From Kalaharituber pfeilii (taxonomy: Eukaryota > Ascomycota > Pezizomycetes > Pezizales > Pezizaceae): 64,000 nt of DNA. Location of the stretch: positions 310,001 through 374,000 of the forward strand of contig WHUZ01000043.1 of the NCBI GenBank assembly GCA_015179045.1, read 5' to 3'. Each line of letters starts with the position of its first letter. The first letter of the stretch is position 1. Position numbers and translations under genes: made by a program. The notes under the pieces are model-generated. The model was given only the letters and a program-made list of their open reading frames with translations, was not told the origin of the DNA and did no database searches. Below are positions 1 to 12,305 of this stretch, in pieces.

Positions 1-392
1 CAACACATCCGCGACATCCATCGCCCTTGTTGTTATTTAGTTCTGTTTATTTTCCTTTCTTTTTTTTTTTTTTTTTTTTTCGATATGATGCTTATATACA
101 TAAAACTCCAACCGGGCCTTTGTGGTACGATATGTACAATACTTGCTCGAAGAAGGTGGGAAGGAGGGGCCGGGATAGCTTATAATAATGCATCAGGTAT
201 CGAATATCTTATATTATCTTCCATCCAAATTTGGCATTCCCCGAGCCCCAATGCCCTCATATATACTCTACTCTGCCCTACTAGTTACTCCCCAACTCAG
301 AAGGGAGGGGGGCGGAGCTCCGGTGAGCTACAGACACAGGAATGTCCCAGTTAGATTGTAGCCCCTGGTGTTCCCCGTTCAAGTTTACGTCA

Positions 393-446
393 AAAAAAAA
401 ATAAAATAAAATAAAATAAAAAAATATAAAATAAAATAAAATAAAA
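393..446. repeat. (TAAAA)n microsatellite
   Basis: An A-rich tract of repeated TAAAA units with one ATAT interruption. It is the complement of the (TTTTA)n tract at about 650-720, so the two could pair as a long imperfect inverted repeat. Confidence 0.9.
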
Positions 447-635
447 TGCCAGCACGACGTTTTCCGCTTGACCCCTACCTGTACTTGTATCACAACGAAT
501 AATGTTCAAAATGGACATTGTCTCAATCTTTCAGAAGTAAGTTTATTTTTCAGCTGTCAAAAAGTCAGAGAAATATGCGACTCAAGAGGCAGGAAAGAAG
601 CAACTTAGTGAACTTGCTTTTGCTATTTTGTTCTC

Positions 636-720
636 TTTATTTTTATTTTTATTTTTTATTTATTTATTTATTTATTTATTTTATTTTATTTTATTTTATT
701 TTATTTTATTTTATTTTTTT
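636..720. repeat. (TTTTA)n / (TTTA)n microsatellite
   Basis: It starts as TTTA/TTTAT units and becomes a run of TTTTA units ending in poly-T. It is complementary to the tract at 393-446, about 200 bases upstream. Confidence 0.9.
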
Positions 721-3700
721 TTGCAAGGGAATCGATAATGTAAACTCAAAATCGAGTAGTGATCAAGGTCCAAATTCTCTATTCGTTTTTCTTTTTTTCC
801 TTCTGTACAACCCATCAATATTGCGATTCTGCATCTGCCCCCCTGTGTACATACTACTTCTCGCCCGTCACTACCTCTCTCAAGGGCATAAGATGAAATC
901 ACACAGTCAAAAAAAAATTTTTTTTTTCTTCCCAGGAACCCATGTTCATCCAGAACCATGTTAGATCTTACACAATTTTTTTAACCTCAACGCACATCTG
1001 TGCCACCTGCACGCTCGCAACGGTCATCTCGGGCCGGACCGAGTTTCCTTTTGTTCCTGCAAATTCTGGTAGCCCAGCAATATTAACATTCTGCAAATTG
1101 CCGGGAGATCCCAACAGCGGGGACCATAAGCAAGTTCGGCGTTCAGTTCTGAACCATGGCTCTGGAAATGAGTATGAGCACGTAATCTTCCTTACCAAAT
1201 CGCCCATCCGACCAACAACTGATAATGTGACTTTGTACTGTACTGTCATTTTCTTCACGCAACCTTTATTGTTCATTGACGAGTTTGTATACTAAAACAT
1301 TTTCTTTTCCCTTTACTTTTCCTCTTCTGTACTTTTTTGCCTCGGTTGCCACAGAGGCAAATGCACGTCCATGTACCTTGTTAAGTGAATGTACACGTAC
1401 CAGTATTTGCTTTTTTGTGGCAGTCATCCTGCACACGCTGTGCCCTGTCCCAAACTTCTAGAAGCATTCACTGCCCGTTCAATTCGCAGGTAAAAATTTA
1501 ATTTCTCCTCTGATCGATTCGTATCGTGGCAATTCAATCTGTAGAATGTTTAGTGTCATGCACATAAGGAATTCGAAATTCTCGGCGTGATGAAGTAACA
1601 AAAGTCGCCGTTCAACATAGCCTCAAAAATCTGCATGACCAGCAAAAACTTTCAAGTTTTGCACTAGTGTACATAGTTGTGAGCATACGATCCCATAAAA
1701 ATTGTCACAGCAACAGCATCCCACAGGGGTACCGAGTCCGCTTCTGTGTTTATGCCGACATATGGTATAGAGTCAATAAATGTTCTGAGGTTTGAATGTC
1801 AGCAGGCATGTACACAATATATCTGATTTAGGTAATCGAGTTCGAAAGGCTCGGCTTGGCAATTCGGCATTCCCATAGATTTCCTGGATCCCAATAGTAC
1901 CGATTCCCACGCCCGAATCTTAGAGCATGAATTTCCGCCGGCCCAACAATTCATGCGCCTGGAGGGCAATCACGGGAAATGGACAGCAGATATATGCAGG
2001 GCAAAGTTGCTGCGGGCAGTGCAATCAAGATCGATTCGATATAATCGCCGTTGAGGCATTGCTAAGCGAAATCCATCTGCGCTTAATAACCACAAAGGCA
2101 ATGGGAATATTCAGGCGCAAGCTCAAAAGGATCCTTGGCCAGCTGACATATCAGTGCCGCAAACTCCGACAGTAGTTGTTTCACTTTAGCACCGATGTAA
2201 TGACGTCATGTCCATCGTCCGATTGTTGTTCTTTCCGTTTCTCTCAATGTTTTCTTGTACGAGTACTCCAGAATGTGGAACAAGACTATGCAGTTGGGGT
2301 TTACCTTTGTTCGTAAAGCTTTGTAAGCACCTGTTCTAAGCATTGTAGCGCCCAAAGACATGTTGTCATAATATGTACCTAGCACCAGTGGACTAGGATA
2401 CGCCCAGTACTGATAATGAATATGCGACAATGTTGACAAGAACAAAAACCAGGGAAATGGAAGACGGGGAATAAGTAAAATGAAGCTTGCATATTTAATT
2501 GTTCTAGCCACCTCGCGGTATGCTATCGACACTTCAAGCTGGTATGACGCCATTGTTCAGCCACCTCCTCATCGACTTCGACGCCATTTTGATCCCTAGA
2601 TCGTCATACTGTCACCCAAATGCTGGTAAGGCCAGATCTATGCATATTCCCATTACTCCAAGGAAGGGACAGCCTAAGGGAGGAAGATTGGGCCCTATCC
2701 TTAGAACACGAAGTGGTTCGGTTACGACCGCCAATATGCGGAATCGTGACATTGACATTGTCATCCATTTTGTCATGTTATAGTGTCATGCCACATTGAG
2801 TTGAGTTTTGGGGGCGTATATGCCTCATGGTCAGCTAAGGTTAACGTTCAAGGTACCGTTACCTTCAGTGAGTCTTCCTAAACTCTGAATAATGATTAGC
2901 TTTGCTTGTTTGATAGATCTAGATTTAAACTTCAACTCATAATCTCTAAGGGAAGGCACTCATGCATCCTTTCTAGACTCTGCCCATGAGACCAAACTCT
3001 GACTATAGGACGCTGCCCTCTTTAGGCTTAGTCAGCATGTATGTGGGGATCTCTGCCGATGAGCCTACCGTGAAGGCGAGAAGCAGAACCGGCAAACTCA
3101 GTTTCGGTCAGTCATCGTAGCAAAGCATTTCTGAACATAGAAATGCTGAAGTCTGCTTTACTCATACCTGAGGAAATAGGGCACGTATGAGTAGACATTA
3201 GCCCTTCTCCAGCCTTGTGAATAAGCCTAGAGGCTACGTCTTGAACTCCTGATTCGACCCTGTGATCATCAATCTGACTTTCTCGGCAATTTCCATTGTT
3301 AAGTTGCAATTGGCTAATGTAAAAGAACGTTAGGGAAACAAATTAAATCCAAAACTCCTTACTTTCTCAACCCTAATCTCACATCCACTTTTTAAAACCG
3401 CACACTACCTTGCAGCCTTCCAATATGAGTAAGTGCAAGCAGCCCATTCGTTTCTCGTCTATGCCCGCCCAAGTGAGGTAGTGTTATAGAGTATCCTCCT
3501 GGGGTTCGAGATTGGTACATACGGTTATGCACCTTCTTCCTGAGCTCGTCGAAAAGAATAATAGCACGGTTCCTCCTTCACATCCCCGCCTCCCATGGTC
3601 CCGTTAGATTCCATTCATTAGAAGTAATCTGGTTACTATTCCTCCCCCCTGCGAGTCCGATCACCAATCAAAATACCGCATTCCACCATTCCATCATTCC

Positions 3701-5122
3701 ACCAGCTTCCCTTTTCTCCCCCTCCCCCTGCACTATGTACTCAATCTATTACCCCACAAAAACTCAAAATCCCGGAGCTACCGCAGATCCTCTGTTTGTC
3801 GCACCATTCACGTATGTGCAGTCCCCGTGCACACACGCATGCATCATCATACGTAGATTACCCACAAACCATTATGTGCCAGATCCCTCCAGCTCCAACC
3901 ATCGTGTGGTGGAGCCCATGTCTCATCATCGTAAACTTCAACTGATCCCTAATACCTTCCGCGAATATCCTTTTGTGCGCGCGCAGGTGGCGCTCCCTCT
4001 CCCCCTCTCCCCCGTACATCCAAGTGGGCAAAAAACTGAGCACGAAATACGTAAATGGTTATGCGAGTGAAAAAAGAATGCCCTCGAATCGTGACTGTAT
4101 CTCATGAAAGTTTGTGAAACATAACTCTACTTCAAAGCAACCTCTCAGCGGTTGCAAGCGTAAAAAGAATCACTTCATGCGAATAACGGATAACGGTCCA
4201 TAGAAACGGAGAGTCACCATATCTCATAAGAACATAGATTTGAATGAGAATAACTACCTTTTTTTGTTTGCTTTACTTGTTTTATTTTTAATTCTCTTTA
4301 CTTTATGTTATTAGTTTCTCTTTTACCAGTAACATTGAGATTGATGTATGATGAGTTTTTGATGAGGTATGATGTTATTTGATGCAATCAACTTCATGGA
4401 TCAGATGCCTGCATATCTTGCCGATAACCGACTCTGTACTCTTATTTGCCATTAATCTCATACCATATATTCAAGGTTTACTGTATACTCGAAATCTTAA
4501 TGAATTCAGGATATCATCTTCTCGTTAAACCAATGGTGTATTTCCACAAGAACCCGAAAATGTATGCTCAAGTAAGAGACATTGTACTAACTATACTAAA
4601 ATACCAACACACAAAGACCGAAAAAAACCACAAAGCAAGAAAATTATTGCACGTATCCAAATGACAAATTTAAACCAGAAGCAAACAAGCTACAAACAGG
4701 AGCAACGTCATTATAAACGAAAGGAAAAACAGAGAACAGAGGAAATGTAAATCAGTGTAGTAGAGTAACAGAGTAGAGAAAGCCCGCAAACTAATCACCA
4801 AATTCAACAAGAAAAAAACAGCCCATAAAGAAACAACCTGCGCCGTTTTTCCCCCCTTTACCCACATGATCCTTGTGCTTCTCCATTTGTGGGTATAGTA
4901 GTGTAATTTGGATGCTTCACCATTGCGGTGATTATATGGTCCTCCAAAACCTTCACAGCCAGAGTAAAACAATCACAAACCACAAAGGTTTATTAACATA
5001 GAAGGAAAAAAGAAGAAATGAGAACGCCAGAGAAAAAACCAAAACAGTGAACCGCCCTGAATATTTTCGCAAAAGCAAAGCTAATAGTCATGAGGAGCAA
5101 ACAAGCAGATCGTCCCTAGGTA

Positions 5123-5713
5123 TTATACTTTGAAAAATGCCGAAGATGTGCCGTATATCACCGTTTCCTCATTAGAGTGTATTATAGTGAACAGGAAAGG
5201 AGATGCAATGCCCAGTTCAGACCCTGCGAACTCGCTCCAAAGCCTATCGGCTCCGCTCTTCAGGCTCTGTGCGGAGAAGGTGTGGTGGCTGGCAGAGGAG
5301 GTCGAGCTTCTTGGGCTGGAGTTGGCACTGTTCAATCCGTTGTTGTTGTTGCAGGTGGAACCATTGCTGGTGTAGAAGCTCCTAGTTGCAATATCTTCGC
5401 AGGAGACCAAGTTGCCCATACCCCCGCGACCAATGCTGTAGACTGGGGCATGATGTTCGTGAATAAGCCTCTCCCGCTCAAGCTCCTCGTCAAAGGAGAA
5501 CATTGCGCGCTCAGTGGTGGGGTGAACGTTTCCGGCACCGCCACGACCACCAAAGAAAATCTTGGAGGTGGAAGGAGGGATGACGGTCGGGACAGTGGTC
5601 TGATGGGCAGCAAGCTCGGAGGAGGAGAGTTTGCGATAGTTACCAGCTCCGCCACGGCCTGCGTGGAAGATTGGGGAGGTGTTGAAGGCGGAGTCGGTAA
5701 TTTGGACGGGCAT
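5123..5713 (-). CDS. GRGGAGN-repeat protein (DUF3602 / Par32-like)
   Basis: A single-exon reading frame of 196 residues whose ATG lies at 5713-5711. It carries three spaced copies of the fungal signature: GRGGAGN near residue 20, GRGGAGN near residue 56 and GRGGMGN near residue 95. Each is preceded by a short aromatic/Gly stretch (FHA, FFG, YSI). Between and after them the chain is Ser/Thr/Asn-rich and probably disordered. This repeat defines the DUF3602 family, whose best-studied member is yeast Par32, a phosphoprotein linked to TORC1 signalling and ammonium-transporter control. A role in nutrient signalling is inference from the family. The last 30 residues look less typical, so the true C-terminus could be altered by an unseen intron. 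The gene stands alone, with several kilobases of gene-free DNA upstream. Confidence 0.8.
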   Translation of the reverse strand: MPVQITDSAFNTSPIFHAGRGGAGNYRKLSSSELAAHQTTVPTVIPPSTSKIFFGGRGGAGNVHPTTERAMFSFDEELERERLIHEHHAPVYSIGRGGMGNLVSCEDIATRSFYTSNGSTCNNNNGLNSANSSPRSSTSSASHHTFSAQSLKSGADRLWSEFAGSELGIASPFLFTIIHSNEETVIYGTSSAFFKV

Positions 5714-8700
5714 TGTGACTTGAATTTGAGTTTAGAAATTGGGTAGAAGCTAATGCTTTCCAATGAGATCCGTGGTATGAAGTATTTATTTGGTGTTAAA
5801 GCTTTTAAGGGATTGCTCAACGAGGACTTCAGGCGAGGAGGGCTAGTTTATATATATTCAGATAGGATCTGAATGTAACAAAGAATATGTGGTATGAAGA
5901 TGAACTCCTGTATGCTGTAGCTGTAGAACTCTAAAGCCGCTTGTCAATGCTGATAAGAAGGTGGAGTGTATATCCCGAGCTTTTATAGATCGTGAAGTTG
6001 CAGACTGCTATGTATGGGTGTACCAGGTATACCACTGCAGCAAGTAAGGTTGCATTTGGCAAACGCGCCCTGCCCCAGCCGAGAGTCATGATCCGCACAT
6101 GCACCTACACATACGCATGAAGCAAGGCAGTGAAGTAGGGGGGGTCAGTGGAAGTATGCGAGCTCCTTCGGCAGGACGGCGTTTGGCGACAATGTCACGA
6201 GCCGCATCATTGGGGCATACTAATGCCAGACCAAGCCCAGACCAAGCCCTGACACCAGCTAGGCTCAAACCTTCGCTGGCTCCTCAACAAGGTCAGCCCC
6301 TCCTCCAGGAGCCCAACACCAGCGGGGCAGGCTCTGCTCACGCACGCACGCAGTGAGCTTAAGCCCAACCAGAGACCAGACTTAACGCACGCACGTCCAG
6401 GCGCAATAGCAACGCTCAGGCAAATTAAGCCCGCGATGGGCCAGACGTTAACCAGATGCTTCCTTAGCGGCTTAGGCAGCGTGTATACCTGGTATCCTCT
6501 GATCATCGTGTGGAAAGGGTTTAGTGACCATGCCTGGAGAATGGCCCAAAAATTTTCTTGCTTGCCCCGGAGGCAAAAAAAAAAAAAAAGAGGAAGACTG
6601 ACCCAAGGTAGCTTGGGAGATTTTTTTTTTAATCCGTGTTTTCATTTCTTTTTTCCTGAAAGCATTATGTACCAGTCCTAGGTTGGTAAGTGTGTAGTGG
6701 TTGTTCATAATTTTGGCTGGAGTTGACGACAACTGGCTGAGCCCTTTGTCAGTGTCATACTGTACCTTGCACCTTCAGCTTGTTACCTGAGCTGTGAAAA
6801 CTTTCCCATAAACGCAGGCGAAAGCGAAGGTATCATGAAGCGCCAAGTTCCCCGCAATCCCAGTATATCGAACACTTCAGAGCTCCGCTCGATTCCAGAG
6901 AGCAAAAAAAAAAAAAAAACTACATTTAACGATTCCCTCAAGACCATTTGCTATTTGTCTAACACTACCCACAACCTGCATGCGTATTGCCTTCATTGCG
7001 CATGTCGACTCGAATCAGATTGTAAAGCTCGTGCCCCTGTCCCGTAGCTGAGTCACAGGTCCTCGTTTCCAATTCCATCTCCAGCTACTTTGACATAGAA
7101 CATCGCCTGCATACATTGCTTTTTTGTGTTTGCTTTTGCCTTAATTCCATTGCAATTTCCAGAAGTCCAACGACGGCTGGGCATCCAGCTGCTAAACTCC
7201 ACCAGCCTCAAAGAAAGGAAAGAAACGTAAACGAATGTACCTTTACTTGCAGCCACCGATTGATTGAACTCGTCCAGATTCCAATATCAAGAAAAAAGAA
7301 TCGATTAGCGAAATGCTAGCAACGTTGGTGGGACCCGCGCAACATGTCTGTGACGATCGCACTTTGTAAGAGGCAGAAGTTCAATGTCCTCGTGAATGTG
7401 ATTCTTCAGGGGTACACACCCTTTTGGGCAGTAGGTTGCATTACCAAATACGGTAGTTGTCCAATAGGTATCTCCAGCGCGACAACCATGTCAGAGGGGC
7501 ATCTCTCCTCAGCCTTCAAGTTATTATTTTTGCATTCAGTTGAGCTGTGAATTTGCACACATCTTATTTTCCAACCCCATCTCGTTCTGGCAGGGTTGAG
7601 TCCTCAAGAAACCCGCACTTCCGAAATGAGGCCAGTTCCGTTGTTTCACAATACTGATGCTCTACCCAGGTCAAAGATTGAGTTTCAGTAGATAACGCAG
7701 TACGTTATACCCATTCTGTCAGAGAACTCACTATATGCTGAATCCCTATCCTGCCACAACCTCTGATGCTCATCGCAAAATCCCTGACTTGCCGACATAG
7801 CCGACCGTTACTGCTACCTGGATCAGTATCCGGAGATATAAGTTCGCCATGACCCTTTGTGCACATGTACACTCGAAAAGGCCACCCAAAATGTACATGA
7901 CAGCGGCAGCCAAGCATTCTACCTCAAGCTTTTGAGGATCCTCGCGGGAGGGACGGAATTGCGTAACGGAACATTTATGGATATTATGTGCATTCAATGA
8001 AATAGTTCATGATCACTTGTTCGTGAGGACCTGTACCTTGAAAGATGCTGACTGTGCTTAAACGCACGCACACTGAAGCATGATCACCATGGACATTGTA
8101 AGGGTTCCGCTAAGTCTGAGATGGAGCTGGTGTATTACCGCTTATGGTAATATATCAGACTTAACGCGTACGAGGCCGAATTCCGAGCAACCAACATCAG
8201 AAGCACGAGCACATAAATTACTTGATCATCAGGCTCCGTAAAAGTCCTCGGCGCCGCCGTCTACAATTTAGCCATACACCATAAAACTCCGATCCTGCAT
8301 GACTCCGGCCGCCTGAAACAGGGTCACCGACAAATTCTCAATTCTTCAATTCCAATTATGTAAATCCCGCCTTTTCCATATGCTTCTGAACGTACGATAT
8401 CAAGTGAATTCAAGCTCATCACACAGGTGCGCATACAAAATATATGCAGTGCAATATTCGTCGATGCGGGATATATTAATTTTATATAGCAAATTAGATT
8501 AAATGTTACCGTAGCAACAATGAAGCCTATAGAGACTTAGCCTGACTGCCGAGGCCCGTACCTTGCTTGCTGCGAGGTCAGGATCACCTCATGTCAACGA
8601 TATGGCCCTGTCGGGCACTACGGTACATCTAATCACAAAAAAACACCATTCCCTCATCTCATCACACAATCCCGCCCGTTCCGGATCCCCAATTGATCCT

Positions 8701-9087
8701 AAGCCTAATGCCCGTTCCATAATCTAAATTTACAACTCACAGTCGTACGCTTAACGCTCTCCGGACAGCCAGCCAGGTACCTAACTAGCATCTGTTCCAT
8801 TTCCAATTACTCGATCATCATGTTACATATGCATGCTCCCCTCTCCAAATCCGTCCATGCACACGCTTCGACTCTACCTCATCTGCCAACAACGGCCATA
8901 ACATTAGGTAATGAACAATGCCAGCAGAACCGAAAACAGGGCACGCACAGACAGTGGTCAGGCTCGAGACTGACAAAGACTGCCAAGGAGGGCTAGAGAA
9001 GAATTCACGTTATTCCACTTCAGGGCGGCTGACTTACCGGCTCCAGCATGCCCTGCCTTGACGAACAGCTGCACGCGGGGTCACGTG

Positions 9088-9144
<57 letters not shown>

Positions 9145-12100
9145 GGCTCCAGCATGTCGTCTAGTTATGGTCCAGGCTGTTGGGTTTTACTTAGTATCAT
9201 ACGGGAATATAGAAGGCTTGATGAGACTTAGAGAATGGAACTATTGAAGCTCGAAGAAAGGAAAAAACAGAACAGAAAGGAATTGAAAAGAGAAGAAGTA
9301 TTAGGCATGTAGCAGTGCTTGCAAGATGTCAGTCAGCTCAGCGCAGAATGATATGTTCTGTCACTGTATACGTGTAAGTACATACGTTCCGAGGTATGAT
9401 ACGCATTTGATGTACCCTCTAAATAGACATTTTGGATGAAGGTAACCCTACAAGGCAATGGCAAGGCCCAGAAATGCGATGGCCGGCCCATCCTTCGCCC
9501 CCATAAGATTCTGGCGTGGTTAGGGACAACTACAAGTTAGAGCAGCAGTACACTACTCGAGTACAGTGCAGTAGGTATCACGACCGCGAGGCTAACAATG
9601 TCAACGGCCTCCCAAGCAAACCAGAATAGAAGTCGAAAGCTAGGCTGGGGATAAATGATGCTGTGTACAAGGCTACATCTTGAGCTGCAATTGACAACTG
9701 TACGGCGAGCTATTAGTTATTCCGCCGCTTCTGAACAGCCACTCAGTATACCTCACCTAAACGAGAACCAAGAAGCACCCCATTATGGCCATCTGCAACT
9801 TTCCACAATGTACTACATAAGGAGACCTATGAGGTAATAAGAATCAACAACACAGCCTTGTGGTCGCCGTCCACAGCCGCCTAGCGCAGCACAGGACGAT
9901 CAGTAGTGAACAATTGTCCTTCATGGTCATTGACCAGCACCTCAAGGGGAGCTCTTACCTCTGAAACTAAGAAGGCCCGGGCATCTTTGACAGTGAGGCA
10001 AGCTTTTAGAACTCAACCTTAGTCACCTGCGCCAATATGTCCTGCTTAGCGCAGGCACAACCCCTACTTTACCCTACGCAGGTTCCACTGTCTCTCTGCT
10101 AGTGTCGATGCCTGATCCACTCTGCTTTAGCTTGTACAGTAGTCAAGCGTTTTGTAAGAATTATACAGTACCTTCTTAGCCTCCCAAAAGGGGCAAAAAC
10201 TTCTTCCCTGATGTTCGTCAGGAGCTGCTACCTATTCTGGTAGTCTCAACGAGACTAACTGCTATGTAGTGTAGGGTTCCTTCAGTTTGGGGCCTTATGA
10301 TAGCCCCCATGGCCGCCGTCAAGGAGCCAAGATTGGCTATTAAATGAGTAGTCAGAGTACTAGTAAGCTCCTGGAGACGTTAGAAGTTGATAGAACGGGC
10401 CAAAAGAAATTTAATCAATGTGGTCACTTCGAATATCACAAAAATTGCTCCCCTGGCCCATTTACCTTGTTATTGCGAAGAACGCGCAAATTTTACCTAA
10501 TCCAACATATTTATCAGGTAACAGAAACTACAAGTTGTGCTTGTGTGTTTGTTGGGCATTATTCTCAAATGATCAACATACCTCCCTCGTGCTTGAGTTG
10601 TGTGCTATGCATACGCTCATACGCTGCAAATACTGCCATGTGGGTGATCAGCAGATTGGTTTAGCCAAGAGGTCTATTTAGAGGTCCAGCCAGGTACAGA
10701 AGTATTTGGAGATTGAGGGTACAAGGCCGCAACGTTTAACAATTGTGCACGACCGTCTCATAAACACACGTTCCGTAGTTGTCCTCGGGCCCTCACAAAG
10801 ATTCATCATCGACTGGACCTCTTCGAGTTCTAGTTGTCGGGCACAATATTTCAATAACGTAACATATGCATAAGTACGAGTACCCTGATGGCAGCGGCTT
10901 ATGTCAATCGCGCCAATCATCCGCGACCCCAGAGCCACGCATAATGTCTGTTTGTTAGGAAAGTCTAACAGGAGGCTAGTGACATGGGAGCAGAAAAAAA
11001 TACTCCCAATACCAAGTGCCACCAACAAACATCATTCTCTTTTTCATACCTTTGTTCATGCCCACAATCCTATAACCTCATCGCAACTTGGAGACTGCTT
11101 CGAAACGCGTAAGCCAAGTGACCACAAAGCGCCCTCTAAAAGGCTTTAGTCCAGCCGTTGCTGGTATGCTAACTAAGTATAGGAGGTACTAGTATTTTCT
11201 TCTACAGCAAATGCAAGTAAACTGCACAAAACTATTTTTTTTTTTAATCCAAAAAAAGTGGCACGAACAATCTCACAACCAATTCCCATAAACCGGGTCT
11301 CAGTATCATGTACTGGAAATGCTGGCAGCAACACGTGGGCTCTCGTAGCTTATCAAAAGCATGGCAGCAATGGTGCGCGTGCTGTGGTGAAAAGAAAGCA
11401 CAAACCAAAAAAACAAAAAGGTACAAAGTGAAAAGCAATAAGAGGCGAAAGGGTGAAATCAAAACGTCATCGACAAATTTTCGATGCTCTAGATCCCTTG
11501 AACTGAGTTCCCAAAGTAGCGGCTGTACGGTGTACCAAGTGAAAAATTTTGGCAAGGGAGAAAATTTCACGATAGTTGTACCGACTTCATGATAGTTGTA
11601 CCTAGGCTCTTGGCTGACATTTACGTATGTTACCGCAACTGGTACTTCATATGTCGCAATAACACGGATGTAGTGACCAGCGAAAGAGAAACTTTCTTGA
11701 GTCGCCGACCTACCGTCAAAAACGTCTGTTTAAGAACAGGAAAAGAGAGAAAATTACTGCAACGTGACTGGCATTGCGCCCAGGATGCGGAGGCTTGCAG
11801 CTTTTGGAAACGCGGCCCCAGATTTCACCTCTTTATGCTAGCGGCAGGCTCAATACTGGGCGCCCCCCATGCAATTTCAATTTTCCACACAAATCCCTGT
11901 CGGGCAGTTGGTAGAGGACCATTTTGATTAACCGAAAAGGCAACCAACTTCGCTTCGTACCGTAGCGATGAGCTCCCTGACGTAGGAAAGGGTGACATGT
12001 TGAAGAAATAAAGAAACTAGTAACAAGTGAAACATAGAATAGTCATTCTAGGCCTGGTTTTAACCGCCTCCACCAAAGAATTCTCGCCTCCTCCTGCTGT

Positions 12101-12305
12101 GAAATCGCCTGCACCTACCTTTTGTTTTGTTTTTTCAGATTTCTTTCTTCTCGATAACTTGTGACCCATTGTCGTCATATGACTATTTCTAAGGAATATT
12201 CCAAAGAATATTTTCAATTAAAAGAGTTGATTACGCTTTGCGAGGTAATAACCTAAAGTGACAGAGTCATATGTAGGTCAGTTATGCCTAAAACTTGAAA
12301 ACTAC
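5714..12305. other. Gene-free intergenic block
   Basis: About 6.6 kb with only short chance ORFs, none with a recognisable domain or consistent splice signals. It contains A-runs near 6576 and 6903 and the small poly-A retroposon at 9036-9156. The part next to 5713 is presumably the promoter and 5' leader of the GRGGAGN-repeat gene. Confidence 0.5.
9036..9156 (+). mobile_element. Tiny poly-A retroposon with 15-bp target-site duplication
   Basis: The 15-mer ACCGGCTCCAGCATG occurs at 9036-9050 and again at 9142-9156. Between the copies lie 37 bases of unique sequence (9051-9087) followed by a run of about 54 A residues. Flanking direct repeats plus a 3' poly-A tail are the hallmark of target-primed reverse transcription, so I read this as a drastically 5'-truncated LINE, SINE or processed mRNA insertion. 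The 37 bases are too few to identify the source. Confidence 0.75.

Larger units (their letters stand above)
1..5122. other. Non-coding, low-complexity flank
   Basis: No open frame here looks like a conserved protein. The first kilobase is dominated by poly-T, (TAAAA)n and (TTTTA)n tracts. The rest is mixed-composition DNA with short chance ORFs. The part just below 5122 is probably the 3' untranslated region of the minus-strand gene at 5123-5713. Confidence 0.5.

Noticed and set aside
85..964. Several ORFs of 70-148 codons on both strands at the left end
   Set aside because: They run through poly-T/(TTTTA)n tracts and encode Phe/Tyr/Leu-only stretches; low complexity, not genes.
4670..4972. 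100-codon minus frame (ending in a hydrophobic stretch)
   Set aside because: Lies just downstream of the GRGGAGN-repeat gene and is most simply its 3' untranslated region; no domain, no splice support.
10678..11028. 116-codon minus frame with varied composition
   Set aside because: No recognisable family, overlaps other ORFs of similar length on the plus strand, and lacks splice or start context.
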